64,000 bases of DNA from Cerrena zonata (lineage: Eukaryota > Basidiomycota > Agaricomycetes > Polyporales > Cerrenaceae): positions 124,001 to 188,000 of the forward strand of contig JASBNA010000042.1 in NCBI GenBank assembly GCA_038087015.1, written 5' to 3'. The notes under the pieces are model-generated. The model searched no databases. It was not told the DNA's origin and saw only the letters and a list, made by a program, of their open reading frames with translations. This document shows positions 45,215 through 56,300 of this stretch, one piece after another. Each line of letters opens with the position of its first letter. Position 1 is the stretch's first letter. The position numbers and the translations under genes are program-made.

Positions 45215-45652
45215 ATGGAAGAAAGTTCAGAGGACAGAAAGGCACGCTTGGCTGCCTTGAGGAAAAAGAGAAAGGCCGGGCTGGATCCGGCTGCTGTATC
45301 CAATGTAGCGGAGGAGAAGCAAGAGAATCCCGAACCCCCAACCATGATTCTGCCCATCGCCAACGCCGAAGAAAGATCACACGAAAACAGTCACCTACCT
45401 CCATCGCTCAAGATATCAGAAGATGAAACCGTCGAAGTTGTGGCAGCAAGAGTGCAAGAAGAAATCTTTGAGCGTATACACCGTGAAACCGTTTCCAACT
45501 CAAACCCTTCAGCCAGCTTACCCGCTAAGCAATCGCATACCAAAGATCTAGAAGCCGATATCGAACATAATCTTAAACGGGCGCAGTTGAAGACCGACCA
45601 AGCAGTCAACAGAATAATAAGGAAGAAGTACGCCCAACAATCAACTACATAA
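45215..45652 (+). CDS. Cwf18/CCDC12-like splicing factor
   Basis: 145 residues from the ATG at 45215. The start EDRKARLAALRKKRKAG and the C-terminal KDLEADIEHNLKRAQLKTDQAVNRII are the pattern of Cwf18 (S. pombe) / CCDC12 (human), small helical spliceosome-associated proteins. I am not aware of an S. cerevisiae counterpart. Its start faces HFM1 across about 200 bp of shared promoter. Confidence 0.8.
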   Translation: MEESSEDRKARLAALRKKRKAGLDPAAVSNVAEEKQENPEPPTMILPIANAEERSHENSHLPPSLKISEDETVEVVAARVQEEIFERIHRETVSNSNPSASLPAKQSHTKDLEADIEHNLKRAQLKTDQAVNRIIRKKYAQQSTT

Positions 45653-45954
45653 CCTTTTGTAATATAGTCTTTAGCTATTCAATTTTGTAGATTTGAAAAA
45701 ACAAGTGGTGTACGGAGGCGAGTTGACCTATGCTCGCACTAATCGCAGTACATTACCCGATTAGGCAGTCTGCAAATGGCCAATGAAAATTACATATTTC
45801 GTCCGATCCTGGAAAGAATGAGTGCGTACACTAACAAAAGAAGGATGGAAAAAGTGAGCAAAGCACACTGGAAGAAAAAGCTAGTTAAAAAATTCAAAGA
45901 AAACACCTTACCAGTCCTTTTGATTTATACAACTATAATAGGTACAACTGTATA
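45653..45954. other. Intergenic region before ATP4
   Basis: 302 bp holding the 3' end of the Cwf18-like gene and the ATP4 promoter. No RNA gene or conserved frame recognised. Confidence 0.5.
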
Positions 45955-46864
45955 ATGTCTGCCCTTACTAGAGTTGCTTTCAAAGCTGCTTCTCGTCCAG
46001 CCTTATCCATGGCTGTTCGTCCAGCTCCGTATGTTATCAATGATTGCCAATCGAGATTAGCAAACACCTTGAAAAATGAAGAAGTTGAGTTTTTGGGTTG
46101 GAATAGAGTTAAGAGAAGTACGAAGAATTGAATTTGCTTAGCTCAATTGCAAGAATGAATGAAGAGGTGAATTTGATAAAGGTGTGCTAATTTTTTTTTT
46201 CGAAAACCATAATACTAACAAATAATTATCTAGAATTGGTTTACGTTACTTATCAACTCCTGTTGAACCAAAACAAAAGGCCAATTCCATCATTGATGCC
46301 TTACCAGGTAACAACTACTTATCTAAGACTGGTTTCTTAGCCACTTCTACTGCCGCTGCTATCTACGGTATCTCTAACGAAATCTTGGTTATCCATGATG
46401 AAACCATCTTACTTGTTACTTTTGCTGCTTTCTCTGCTTTAGCTGCCAAATTCGTTGCTCCTCTTTACACTGAATGGGCCGATGGTGAAATCAAAAAAGT
46501 TAACGATTTATTAAACGAATCTCGTACTAAACACGTTACTGCAGTTAAAGACAGAATTGAATCAGTTTCTCAATTAAAAGATGTTGTTTCTACCACTCAA
46601 CAATTATTTGCTGTTTCTAGAGAAACCGCTGAATTAGAAGCTAAAGCTTTTGAATTGAAACAACAAATTGCTGTTGCTCAAGAAGCCAGAGCTACCTTAG
46701 ACTCTTGGGTTAGATTTGAACAACAACAAAGAGAAATTGAACAACAACAATTAATCAAATCTGTTTTGGAAAAAGTTAACAAAGAAATTGAAAATCCTAA
46801 ATTCCAAGACAGAGTTTTAGCTGAATCTGTTGCTGAAGTTGAAAAATTATTCGCTAAAGCTTAA
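45955..46864 (+). CDS. ATP4: ATP synthase subunit 4 (b), one intron
   Basis: Peripheral-stalk subunit of mitochondrial F1Fo ATP synthase. Exon 1 45955-46028 (MSALTRVAFKAASRPALSMA, presequence) joins exon 2 46234-46864 through a split Pro codon. This gives RPAPIGLRYLSTPVEPKQKA and 234 residues in all. Two N-terminal membrane segments (STAAAIYGISNEILVI, ILLVTFAAFSALAAKFV) are followed by a long helix with EFEQQQREIEQQQL-like charged repeats. S. cerevisiae Atp4 is 244 residues. Confidence 0.97.
46029..46233 (+). other. ATP4 intron (205 nt)
   Basis: GTATGT at 46029, perfect branch TACTAAC at 46213-46219, ATCTAG ending at 46233. Removing it fuses the presequence to the mature protein in frame; unspliced reading would end after about 58 codons. 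Confidence 0.96.
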
Positions 46865-47014
46865 ATGATTTCAACTACAACAACAATCAAAAAGAAAAGT
46901 TTTAACTGATCAAAATTAATAAAAACTATTAAATTTATTCGTTTTCGTTTATATGTTAGTCATGAATTAGAAATATACAATTTCCTATAACTATAGGGGA
47001 ATCTTAATTGTAAA

Positions 47015-48344
47015 CTATATAGATTTGAAATTTTGTACAATATTTTGGCAAGGTTTCCAAACGTGAAATGAATTATCATCAGAAACACTGGCAATCATAC
47101 ATTCATCATGCAACGACCAATCGAAATCATACACTCCTAACATATGACCACTATGAGTGAAAAACAACCCACTGTTTTCATCATTTATATTAGAAATATT
47201 GAAGATTTTAACCAGACGATCTGTAGAAGATGATCCTAAAACATTATGAAATTTGGATGCCATTTTAATTGTGTAATAGAATCCTGATGACTTTGAATTC
47301 TATAAAGTGGTTCATTCTTATAAGTGCCGAAATTCCGAATATCCCAAATACTGGTTTTTCCTTCAACATTAGCAGTAGCTATGCACTTGGAATTTTTGGG
47401 ATTTATACTCAAACTATTGATTCCATACGGTGACTCATTATGCGATATTACATTAGATTCATTCGTATCTAGCCTAGTATCATATAATTTTATAAATCCT
47501 TCGTCATCCACACAGTAAAATAAACTATCATGATTGGGTTCCCATTCTATATCGTTTATCCGATGTTTTTATTAGAATAATTCGAGCATGTTGATATTTT
47601 GGTTGAGTCTTTTGAAATAAAGTCCCTTTTGATATCATGTACATTAATGTCTCCTGACATATTACCAGATACTATTACCCCTTCTTTCTGTTTATTCCAA
47701 TCTAGAGCAAAGATATCGCTAACAGAATTTTTGGAATTCACCAAACGTAGTTGAGGTTCGTTTATATCAGTGTTGATGGAGTTGAAAACATTGGAGTGCT
47801 TCGTCGATCGTAGATTACTAAATCTCCTAAATTATTGGCACTGGCAATAACATCAGGGATTCTGAGGCATGTATTTTAACCTATTAACGTCACCTTTATG
47901 ATTGATTTTTTGTAATTGGTTGGCTGAAAGCTTTGAGACATTGTTTAACTCGAACTCTTCCTTCCTTGGATTGAAATTTAGTTTGTCTATAGTTAAGTTT
48001 TTATTCAAATTTCTATAATAAGGAAGCTGGTAGATTGAAACGGTGTCTATTCCCATTCCCAGAGTGAAGGACCCTATGAGTAGTCTTTGATACACGAGAT
48101 CATTTTCGGCAGAATCCTTATTCTTTGGTGTAAAGTTTGTATCTGCATTGGAAACCAGTTTTTCTAAGTCTGGAAGGAATTGAACCGTGGTAGAAGGCCA
48201 TATCAATGAACTCGTAAAGACATAATCGTATAAAAATGGGGCATTCTTCTTCCAAATGCTGTAATTTTTCTGTGTTTTTTCATCAATAGGCGATGTTTCC
48301 TGGCTTTCAATAAATTCCACGTTCTCTGGTTCCTCATTAGACAT
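47015..48344 (-). CDS. MSI1: Msi1/Cac3, WD40 subunit of chromatin assembly factor 1 (four frame breaks)
   Basis: RbAp48-type histone chaperone that deposits H3-H4 at replication forks. N-terminal helix (QKNYSIWKKNAPFLYDYVFT, then WPSTTVQFLPDLEK) and NRLKYMPQNP precede WD repeats. The end, GHMLGVYDFDWSLHDECMIA then DDNSFHVWKP, is closer to Msi1 than to Hat2. Four single-base breaks are inferred near 47862, 47770, 47570 and 47247. Conserved WD blocks (SVSDIFALDWN, INDIEWEPNHDSLFY, SITQLKWHP, STDRxVKIFN) appear on both sides of each. An ACGCGT box lies upstream at 48427-48432. Confidence 0.88.
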
Positions 48345-48426
48345 CTTTGGATCAGTGGAGGTTAACTAAATGTACAAATTGTTCCCTTTAATGAATAATA
48401 TGAAATTGAAAAATCAACGTTTATCA

Positions 48427-48432
48427 ACGCGT
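48427..48432. promoter_or_regulatory. MCB-type ACGCGT box between MSI1 and EFM4
   Basis: ACGCGT, the MBF core used for G1/S expression in yeasts, lies 83 bp before the MSI1 start. S-phase expression fits a CAF-1 subunit, but a single hexamer is weak evidence. Confidence 0.4.
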
Positions 48433-48564
48433 CCGTATTTTTTTTTTTTACTTCGACTGAGTATCAACTAGAGCTAACCTTTTTTTTTCCAATGAGATGA
48501 GAGATCTGGACGGTCAAAGTACTTGATTTTGAATCATTAAGCACTCATAAAACAATAACGAATA

Positions 48565-49372
48565 ATGACAGAAGACATACGATTGAATTCTTCTAAATTA
48601 GGGACTCAAGAATAGTATGTTATGATATCTCTCGTCCATTTCAGTGAGTAATTACTAACATTCAAGCAGTTGGAACAATTTCTATAAAAGAGAGATTGAA
48701 AATTTTCATGACAATCCAGCAGATACCGGAGAATGCTGGTTTGACGACTCAGATGCCGAGCTGAAAATGATTCAGTTTTTGATCAATCACTTGAATGAAA
48801 ATTCTTTACCTTTCGAGAAGGAAGAGCTTAAAATAATTGATTTAGGAACTGGTAATGGACACTTATTATTTCAAATGCATGAAGATATAGACGAAGATTG
48901 TGAAGTAACTGACCAAATAAGTTTGAAATACACAGGTATTGACTATTCACCTGATTCGGTCAAGTTTGCTTCGGATATCGCAATAACAAAGTATGAACAA
49001 GCTAGCTTCGAGTTTGACCAAGTTGATTTATTACAAAAAGAAAGCGAATTTTTAGCTAAACATGAAGGAGAATATGATATTCTATTAGATAAAGGGACTT
49101 TGGATGCGATTGCTCTAAACAATGAACCACTTGAAGAACATGATGGTAAAATTGGAATGGAGATCTATTCAAGACAAATATCAAGAATTATGCATAAAGA
49201 TTCAATTTTATTAATTACATCATGTAATTTTACCGAATCCGAATTGATCAAAGTAATCACTGAAAATGGAACCAATAACTTGGAAGTATGGGATCAAATA
49301 CAATATCCAAGTTTCCAATTTGGAGGAATTAAAGGATCAACTATTTGTAGTATAGCATTTATTAAAAAGTGA
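48565..49372 (+). CDS. EFM4: Efm4, eEF1A lysine methyltransferase, one intron
   Basis: SAM-dependent enzyme that methylates translation elongation factor eEF1A in yeast. Exon 1 48565-48614 (MTEDIRLNSSKLGTQE) joins exon 2 48670-49372 through a split Tyr codon. This gives LGTQEYWNNFYKREIENFHD, matching the family start, and 250 residues in all. Seven-beta-strand motif I is IIDLGTGNGHLLF; the KGTLDAI and ILLITSCNF blocks follow. Without the intron the protein would lack its conserved start. Confidence 0.93.
48615..48669 (+). other. EFM4 intron (55 nt)
   Basis: GTATGT at 48615, perfect TACTAAC at 48653-48659, CAAGCAG ending at 48669. The branch A is only about 12 nt from the 3' splice site, a compact arrangement. 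Confidence 0.95.
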
Positions 49373-49500
49373 GTGATACAAATGAAGTATATAAATTATT
49401 TATATGTGTTACAATATTTAAATATCTCGTAGCTGAATATTCAAGGATTCATTTTATAAGTAACCAATGTCTAATGTACAAATAAATTAATTCAAATTTT

Positions 49501-50686
49501 CTAAATTTTTATTGTTTTCTTTAAATCTTCAATCTTATCAAACAACTCATTACGGATATTCTCGTTATTGAACTTGAGTAAATATTGAACTGGGTATCCT
49601 TTATCAGAAATTGAATTAATTCTCATGAACTTTCCTGGTGATAGACTTGCTTCCAAACCCTTGATTAAATTTAAACTTGGGGTTACCTTCAAATTCAACA
49701 CCACTCTTAATAAACCTTGGGATCTCATCACCAATCTCACTTGAGAAGGATCGTCGATAGATTCATTCAAATGTAGAGGACCCAAACCACGTTCTTTCCA
49801 TCCTTCGGATATTTTGGTTAAATTAAGTTCGAATATTTTAGCAGTAACACTATAAAGAGATTTTTCATTTTCTTCACCAGTCTTAATTTCAGGAACTGGA
49901 GTTAAATCAACTTGTTTGTATTGTTGAGGGGTTGAAGAACCAGATGACTCAAGTTTGCTTTTTTCAGCACTGGGGGATTTTGATTCTTCCTTTTTGGTTT
50001 CCTGATCTGTTGATGAATCTGTATCCAAGAATGATTTTTTCTTTAATGAATTTTGAAATGCATTATTAAATTTCGAATTGGCACCGAATGCGCTTCCAAA
50101 ACTCGAACCTGATGAGCCAGTTGATTCGGTGGATTTGGATTCATTATTCTTTTGGTCAAAAATATTAGGTTTTTCTTTTAATTTATCAGCAATGGAGTGG
50201 TTACCAAATCCAGTGTTAGACCCGAAAACAGGAGTCTTTTTAGAGTTATCCGATGTGAAGTTCGAGCCAAATTGCGAAAGAGGTTTAGCTTTAGTTGGGT
50301 CTATTTTGAAAGAAGTCCCACCAAAGGTGGCCTTTGGTTTTGGTGTTTCATCTTCTTTATTTATTTCACTGTCTTTGTCTTCTTTTCCTTCATTATTTTC
50401 CTTTGCTTTCTCTACTTCCTTTTTGTCCTCTTCTTCTCTTCTTATCTTCCTTTTCTTCCTTTTCTTCCTTTTCTTCCTTTTCTTCTTCTTTACTTATACC
50501 TTTACTTTCCAAAGGTTCAGTTTCTGCTTTTTCGCTTTCTTTTTGTTTAATTTTATTTTCAATTTCAAGGGTTTCTACTTTCGAGCGTAAATCTTCATTT
50601 TTGAGCTTCTTTTGTTCATTGGATTCCACAGAAGCAGCAGCTTCTTCCAATTCCAACTTTCTTTTATGAGAGGCCGAGTCCGACAT
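49501..50686 (-). CDS. YRB2: Yrb2-like Ran-binding nucleoporin-type protein (one frame break)
   Basis: Nuclear Ran-binding protein assisting Crm1 export in yeast. ATG at 50686 (MSDSASHKRKLELEE), then Lys/Glu repeats where one extra base near 50425-50450 shifts the frame. Coding continues as DKKEVEKAKENNEG, then FG-type sequence (ATFGGTSF, PVFGSNTGFG, SSFGSAFGANS). The C-terminal Ran-binding domain reads YSVTAKIFELNLTKISEGWK, GLGPLHLN, VMRSQGLLRVVLNLKV. About 395 residues; S. cerevisiae Yrb2 is 327. Its relation to Nup2 is excluded mainly by size. Confidence 0.85.
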
Positions 50687-50895
50687 GATACAATCTTGAA
50701 TATCCAATCAGTACACACAACTGACAAACAAACTTGTTAATGAGTCGTGAATTAGGTGTCTTTCAACCTTTTTTTTGCCTATTTTTCATTCTGCGTGTGA
50801 GGGAACGGCGGTAGTGTCCATCGCCCAAAACGATTAGCAGCAATTGATTACATCTGATGAAGAACTACATTGAAGGAGACGACTAGAGCTATATA

Positions 50896-51828
50896 TTAAT
50901 CGCGCAGTCTGATGGACCGTATAGAGCGACTGGAGGACGACGGCTTGCTGGGGTTGTTTGCACTGGCAACGTTGCTGTATTTTGCGTATTTATCCTTGAT
51001 AGAATCAGCACCAGGCGTAGTGGGAGAAGGTCTGTATTTAGGTCTTTTGGGATCAACGGGAGGTCTTGAAGGAGCGGGTCTTTTCATGCCCAGTTCAAAG
51101 GATGGAGAGGAGTTGTACGGATTGAGTGGGAGGTTGGTACGACGGCCACTTGCGGCGGCGGAAGCAGTAACCAGAAGCAGGGATTTCGGGGTTGTATAAT
51201 GTCTACCACCAAGACCCCCGGCCAATCTACGAGGTTTCCAAAACCTTATGACCCGGCCTCTTTCGATATCCACCAAGGAGGTTCTGTTGCCCATTTTCAA
51301 GCCGGAGTAGGATAATTCCTTAACGCAATTTGCAGCGTCGGACTCTCTTTCGAAAACGATGAATGCATACCCTTTTGATTGGCCCGTTTCCCTATCACGA
51401 ACAAGCTTTATGGAATCGATCGATCCAAAATGGGTGAAGTTCTTCGACAAGTCTAGCTCCGATAACGAGTAGTCTAGTCTTGCAATGAACACGGTTTTAT
51501 AAGGGTCTTTTGAATAATAATCGTTGTTTCTTAGAGATTCTGGATCGAGCCATTCTTCCAATTGTCTTTCGAATGTTTCTTTTCTTTTCCGACTGGCTTC
51601 CTTTTTCCGTTGAAGCTGGTCAAACCTGGCGTCCCGCTGGCTAGTCTCCACTTGGTTTATTTCTTCAAGATACGCTTTAATATTCGATTTGAATTTCGAT
51701 ATCGGGGTGATGGGTATGGTTTTACGGGTCTCCGGGGCATAGTCAACACTAGGCTTGTACAAAAGAGGGGGCTTTGGTGCAAAAAGCTTCTGTATACTTA
51801 TGGGATACTTTTCGGTCTCGTCAGACAT
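50896..51828 (-). CDS. SNP1: Snp1, U1 snRNP 70-kDa protein
   Basis: U1 snRNA-binding protein for 5' splice-site recognition. 310 residues: the N-terminal KLFAPKPPLLYKP and AYLEEINQVE region is typical of U1-70K. The RRM shows KTVFIARLDYSLSELDL (RNP2) and KGYAFIVFE (RNP1). ERGRVIRFWKPRRLAGGLGG follows, and the tail is Arg/Ser/Pro-rich. CTG codons in the KS[CTG]L[CTG]V segment would make it Ser-rich if read as Ser. Confidence 0.95.
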   Translation of the reverse strand: MSDETEKYPISIQKLFAPKPPLLYKPSVDYAPETRKTIPITPISKFKSNIKAYLEEINQVETSQRDARFDQLQRKKEASRKRKETFERQLEEWLDPESLRNNDYYSKDPYKTVFIARLDYSLSELDLSKNFTHFGSIDSIKLVRDRETGQSKGYAFIVFERESDAANCVKELSYSGLKMGNRTSLVDIERGRVIRFWKPRRLAGGLGGRHYTTPKSLLLVTASAAASGRRTNLPLNPYNSSPSFELGMKRPAPSRPPVDPKRPKYRPSPTTPGADSIKDKYAKYSNVASANNPSKPSSSSRSIRSIRLRD

Positions 51829-51973
51829 TCTTCCTTGGATTAACCCTATGGACTATGGTTTATTCATCTAGTTTTTTTTTTTTTTTTTTTTTTTTTGTTT
51901 GTTCTTTGGTTCTTTTAAAGGTGAAAAATCGGTGCGATTAGACCAAATCATACAATTCCAACTCCTTTTAACG

Positions 51974-52522
51974 ATGACATCGGATAGCTTCAATCCCCAT
52001 GAAGGGATGACCGGCAACGAGGTCAATCCCCATGGAGAGCAGCCAGCGGCCGAACAAGCACCGGCCGAACAGACAGAACCACTGGACAAGCCGGTGGCCA
52101 ACGAGTTTGAAGTCTACAATCAAGCACTCAACATGCGTCAACTCCCCATATTCACTCGATTACAACTACTGCAGTATAATGGAATAATACGGCCTGAATG
52201 CTACGTTGCAATCAAGGGCTTCATTTACGATGTCAGCAATAACACCAAGAGTTACGGTCCTGGGAAAGCCTATCACAAATTGGTGGGTAAAGACGTATCA
52301 AGACTACTAGCACTAAATAAACTAAACTTGAGCAAACAATCGGGATCTCCCAACGGAGGCGAATGGTGGGTCAACCCTTTCCATAAGGAAAATACCTGGT
52401 ACATCGACGATTTAAATGAAAAACAACATGGGTTGGTAGATAAATGGATTGGCTTTTTCAAAAAAAGATATAAAATAGTCGGAATCATTGTGGATCATGA
52501 ATTCCTGCTTTCAATGAATTAA
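51974..52522 (+). CDS. MAPR-type cytochrome b5-like heme-binding protein
   Basis: 182 residues from the ATG at 51974. The N-terminal 50 residues are Pro/Glu/Ala-rich; then comes a cytochrome-b5-like fold of the Dap1/PGRMC group: FTRLQLLQYNG, CYVAIKGFIYDVSNN, SYGPGKAYHKLVGKDVSRLL and ALNKLNL. The MAPR hallmarks (ikG.vyDv, YGPg..Y, GkDaSraLA) are visible. No membrane anchor is obvious, unlike Dap1, so this may be a separate family member. Confidence 0.8.
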   Translation: MTSDSFNPHEGMTGNEVNPHGEQPAAEQAPAEQTEPLDKPVANEFEVYNQALNMRQLPIFTRLQLLQYNGIIRPECYVAIKGFIYDVSNNTKSYGPGKAYHKLVGKDVSRLLALNKLNLSKQSGSPNGGEWWVNPFHKENTWYIDDLNEKQHGLVDKWIGFFKKRYKIVGIIVDHEFLLSMN

Positions 52523-53357
52523 TCCTCCCATTGTATATATTCATTATTACCCGTATTTCATTCAAACTTCTACACGATAATACACTCTGTCGTCTAACCG
52601 CAAAAAAAACTGTAAAACCCTGTCTCTTAAAATGTACTCTATCTTGAACCCTTCTCTAGGCGGTTCTATATTTAAGTCCCTCCGCTAGGCCAATCATCCT
52701 CGAGCTGTGTCCCGCTAGTAACCCTTTCCACAGCAATAACCCATTACCTGTTCTTTAACACAAACTACTTAATAAGTTCGATTTCAAGTGAAACACCAGC
52801 CAGCGAGTTTTTTCTTTACACTAAAAAAACGAAAAAAACTCCATACAAAAAAAAAAAAAACTCCATACAAAAAAACTCCATACAAAAACAAAAAAAAAAA
52901 GATCCCAAAAAAAAAAAGCCAGAAAAAAAACACTCAAAAAAAGGTATATTCTGAAGACACCATTTCAGACACATCATCACGTACTTTCTTTACCTTTCTT
53001 TCCAACCCATCAGCTCGTTAGCAAGGAACGTTCTTTCAGTCCATTGCATAGTCCTATTTTTTGGGTGTTTTACGGTTTTTTTTTTTTTTTTGGTTTTTTT
53101 CAATTAAGAATTAAGAGCGCTTATTTCTGTTTTTTTTCCTTGTTGTATTGCCTCCCCTTGAACAGCTTTAGATCCACCATCATCATCAGTAGTCATTAGC
53201 TACTATACTTTCGCTTATCATTCGTTTGGCTCCTTTGTTTCTTGTACAAACTTTTCCGGTGGGTTTTCGTTTCCAGGATTGCTTAAACTTTTCGTTGTTT
53301 TTTTATTTGAAGAAGCAAAAACACAACTGGCTTTTATAGACTTGACATCATCTCAAT
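52523..53357. other. Long upstream region of the MSL-repeat gene
   Basis: 835 bp with several A- and T-tracts and three copies of ACTCCATACAAAAAA near 52839-52888. Pyrimidine-rich sequence precedes the start codon. No gene recognised; a long 5' leader is possible. Confidence 0.5.
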
Positions 53358-56300
53358 ATGGACGCGGGTACTGCCTCTACGGAACAAGCCAGAATAAGAC
53401 AACAGATCTTGATGGGTGAACAGGATATAGATGTGCTTAGTGGGACGTCGGGCACCGCTGCCAAAGCGCCGCCAGCGGGAGCGTACCAACAACAAGCTCC
53501 GCTTGCAGTTCACCCTCAACAAGAGATGACTTATCAACAATTCCAGCAATTACAGGCTCAACAGCAGCAGCAACTGCAACTACAGCTCACAAATTATGAT
53601 TTGATGAGCCCGATCAACGCCGGCTTACCTCAAGCGCCTGGGTCGCGTAAAGCCTCCATGACTTCTCAGTCGACCATGAACAAATTTTTCAAACGGAAAG
53701 GTGGTGGTGCTGATGGTTTTGATGAAAATGCCGGGGTTGATATCGGTGATCTTACAAACAATATGTCGTTTGACGACATCACCCATATTAGAGATCGCGG
53801 TCCTTACGGTATTAGTGGGGCTAAAACGCTTGATTCGACTCCCTTTATTCCAACTTTGGGAAGTGGTTCAGGAGTTAGTGGAATGACGGGACAAAAAAAT
53901 GTAAGTAACATCCAGTACAGAAAACAATTGAATCATCAAAAGAAAATGAACTTGGCTTCGGGCGCACGAGCCATGTCGCTTGCTGGGTCGAATCCAATGC
54001 AACAACAACAGTTTTCTCCAAATCAAATGATGCCAAATGATCCACGAACCATGTCTTTGGGTGGGTTTGGTCCTGGTGGCGGCGTCAACAGTGGTCCTCG
54101 GGCCATGTCTTTAACCAATGGTCCTCCTCCTGGTCCTCGTGCCATGTCCTTAAATAACCGTATGGGTCCTCCTCCCACTAATGGGTTCCATCCAATGCAA
54201 AATGGTCAAATGATGCCCGGTGGTCCTAGGGCAATGTCTTTGAGATCCGGCGGGATGCCTCCTCAAGGCATGCCAATGGGGCCTGGTAATCCTCGCACCA
54301 TGTCGCTAACTAATGGACCCCCTCCCACAAATCCAAGAGCCATGTCTTTGAATAATGGTCCAAATCCAATGATGCAAAATGGTCCAATGATGCAAAACGG
54401 TCCAATGATGCAAAATGGTATGATGCAAAACGGTATGATGCAAAACGGTATGATGCAAAATGGCCCAATGATGCAAAATGGTTATCCTCAACAACAACCT
54501 TTAGGATCTCGTCCAACTTCAAATGGTCAATTCATGCCTTATGGCCAAAGACCGTCAGGTCTGAATCCTTACGTTGCTGGTCAACAACAATTAGGTATGT
54601 TCCCTCCTCAAGGCCCTCAAGCTAATCATCAACAAAGCTCAAATGATTCTTTGATGAATGTCGTCGAAGAAAACGAAGAAGAAAAAGATGACGAAAATTT
54701 GGATGCTGATCAAACATCAAAATCAAATACCGCCCCTCGTCGTAAACCTCCTGCATCTATGATTGAATCTAATGAATCGGGTCATTCTTTACCTTTATCT
54801 TCATCTTCTCCTTTGAGAGATCAATCTAAAAATGATAGCAATGATGATGTCATTTATAATTTTGGTGAAGAAAGCCCCTCTGTTTCTCGTAAGTCAACTT
54901 TGAAAAAATCAAATTCAATGAGATTGAGAAAATTGGATTTATTCAATAATAATTCTTCTCCATCTCGTAATCAAAATGAAGACGTTGACATTTCTCCTTC
55001 TTTCAATTTGAAAAATAAAGGTAATCCAAGAGAATCGCTCATTAAAACTGATGATCCAGAAGAATTAGCCCATAGAAATGAACATCGTAATAAATTAAAT
55101 TCTTTGGGTGCTACAGCAACCTCAAATTCTTCAAATGCTACTTCCTTAAATAAAGATGTTTTCGTAACCGCTTCAGATTTTAATTCCCCAAATAAAACTC
55201 CAAATAAAAATGTTTCAGCTAATACCACTACTGAATCTGATGATAACGATACTACTTTGAAAGAACGTGGCTCCCCACATGATCGTAAACCTCGCTATAA
55301 ATCTTTGGTCACCAATACTGCTTTTAGTCAGTTCCGTACTGTTAGTAATGATTCACCTGAAAGTAACGCTGGTAGTAAATCTTCATTTTATTCGGATAAT
55401 GACAAGATTCCTGACCATCACGATCACGAAGATCCATTAGCTAGTCAACATAATTTCTCTGATAAAAGCACTCTGACTATTCTGAGAGAAATTGGAACTC
55501 CTCCAACTGCTAATACTTCAAATGATCAACATAGTACTAATAAACCAGAATATGTTAAAAATGAACTCATGACTAATCCTACCATCGAAGAAGATTCAAC
55601 TCAATCAATCAGTGGGAATAATACTGAGAGAGCTGAAAAAACAAAATCCAGAAGCTTTTCTCTTTCAAGTAAGTCAAAAAATATATTGAAAAGATTTTCT
55701 AAAAGTGGTAAAAGATCAAGTGTTTCCCAGCATGATGAGTTTAATGGTGACGAAGTTTTAAATGCCAATGACGATCTTAATCTGACCAGCTCATTTGCAT
55801 TATCTCGCAGAAGATTATCCTCCAATAACTCGATGAATAATGTTCCAAGGTCACCACTGGTTTCCTTAAATCAACAAAGTGGTTCACAACCTCAACAAAC
55901 TCAACCTCAACCAAGACCATTTAAATTTACCAAAGAAGAGTTGGCAGTTATGACTAGTAACAATGATTTATTGAATGAATTACAGTTGGTCACAACAGAA
56001 TTAGCATCATCAATAAAAAGAGAGGTTGCTTTGGAAAATAAATTAAAGTCGGGAAATTACACCTATGAACAAAGTAATGAAGATTTATCAAAAGAAATAT
56101 TGGAGAAACTGAAGATCATCAGTGAGTTACAGGATAAATTAAATAATGAAAGACGTCTTAGATTCATTAGTGAAGAGCATGCTTTATTATTGGAACAAGG
56201 TCAAAACCCAAGTCCATTAAAATTGAACTATGAAAAGAATGAAATTTATAAACAATTATTAGTGAAGAATGACATTGTCAATCAATTACAGGATAAGTTG

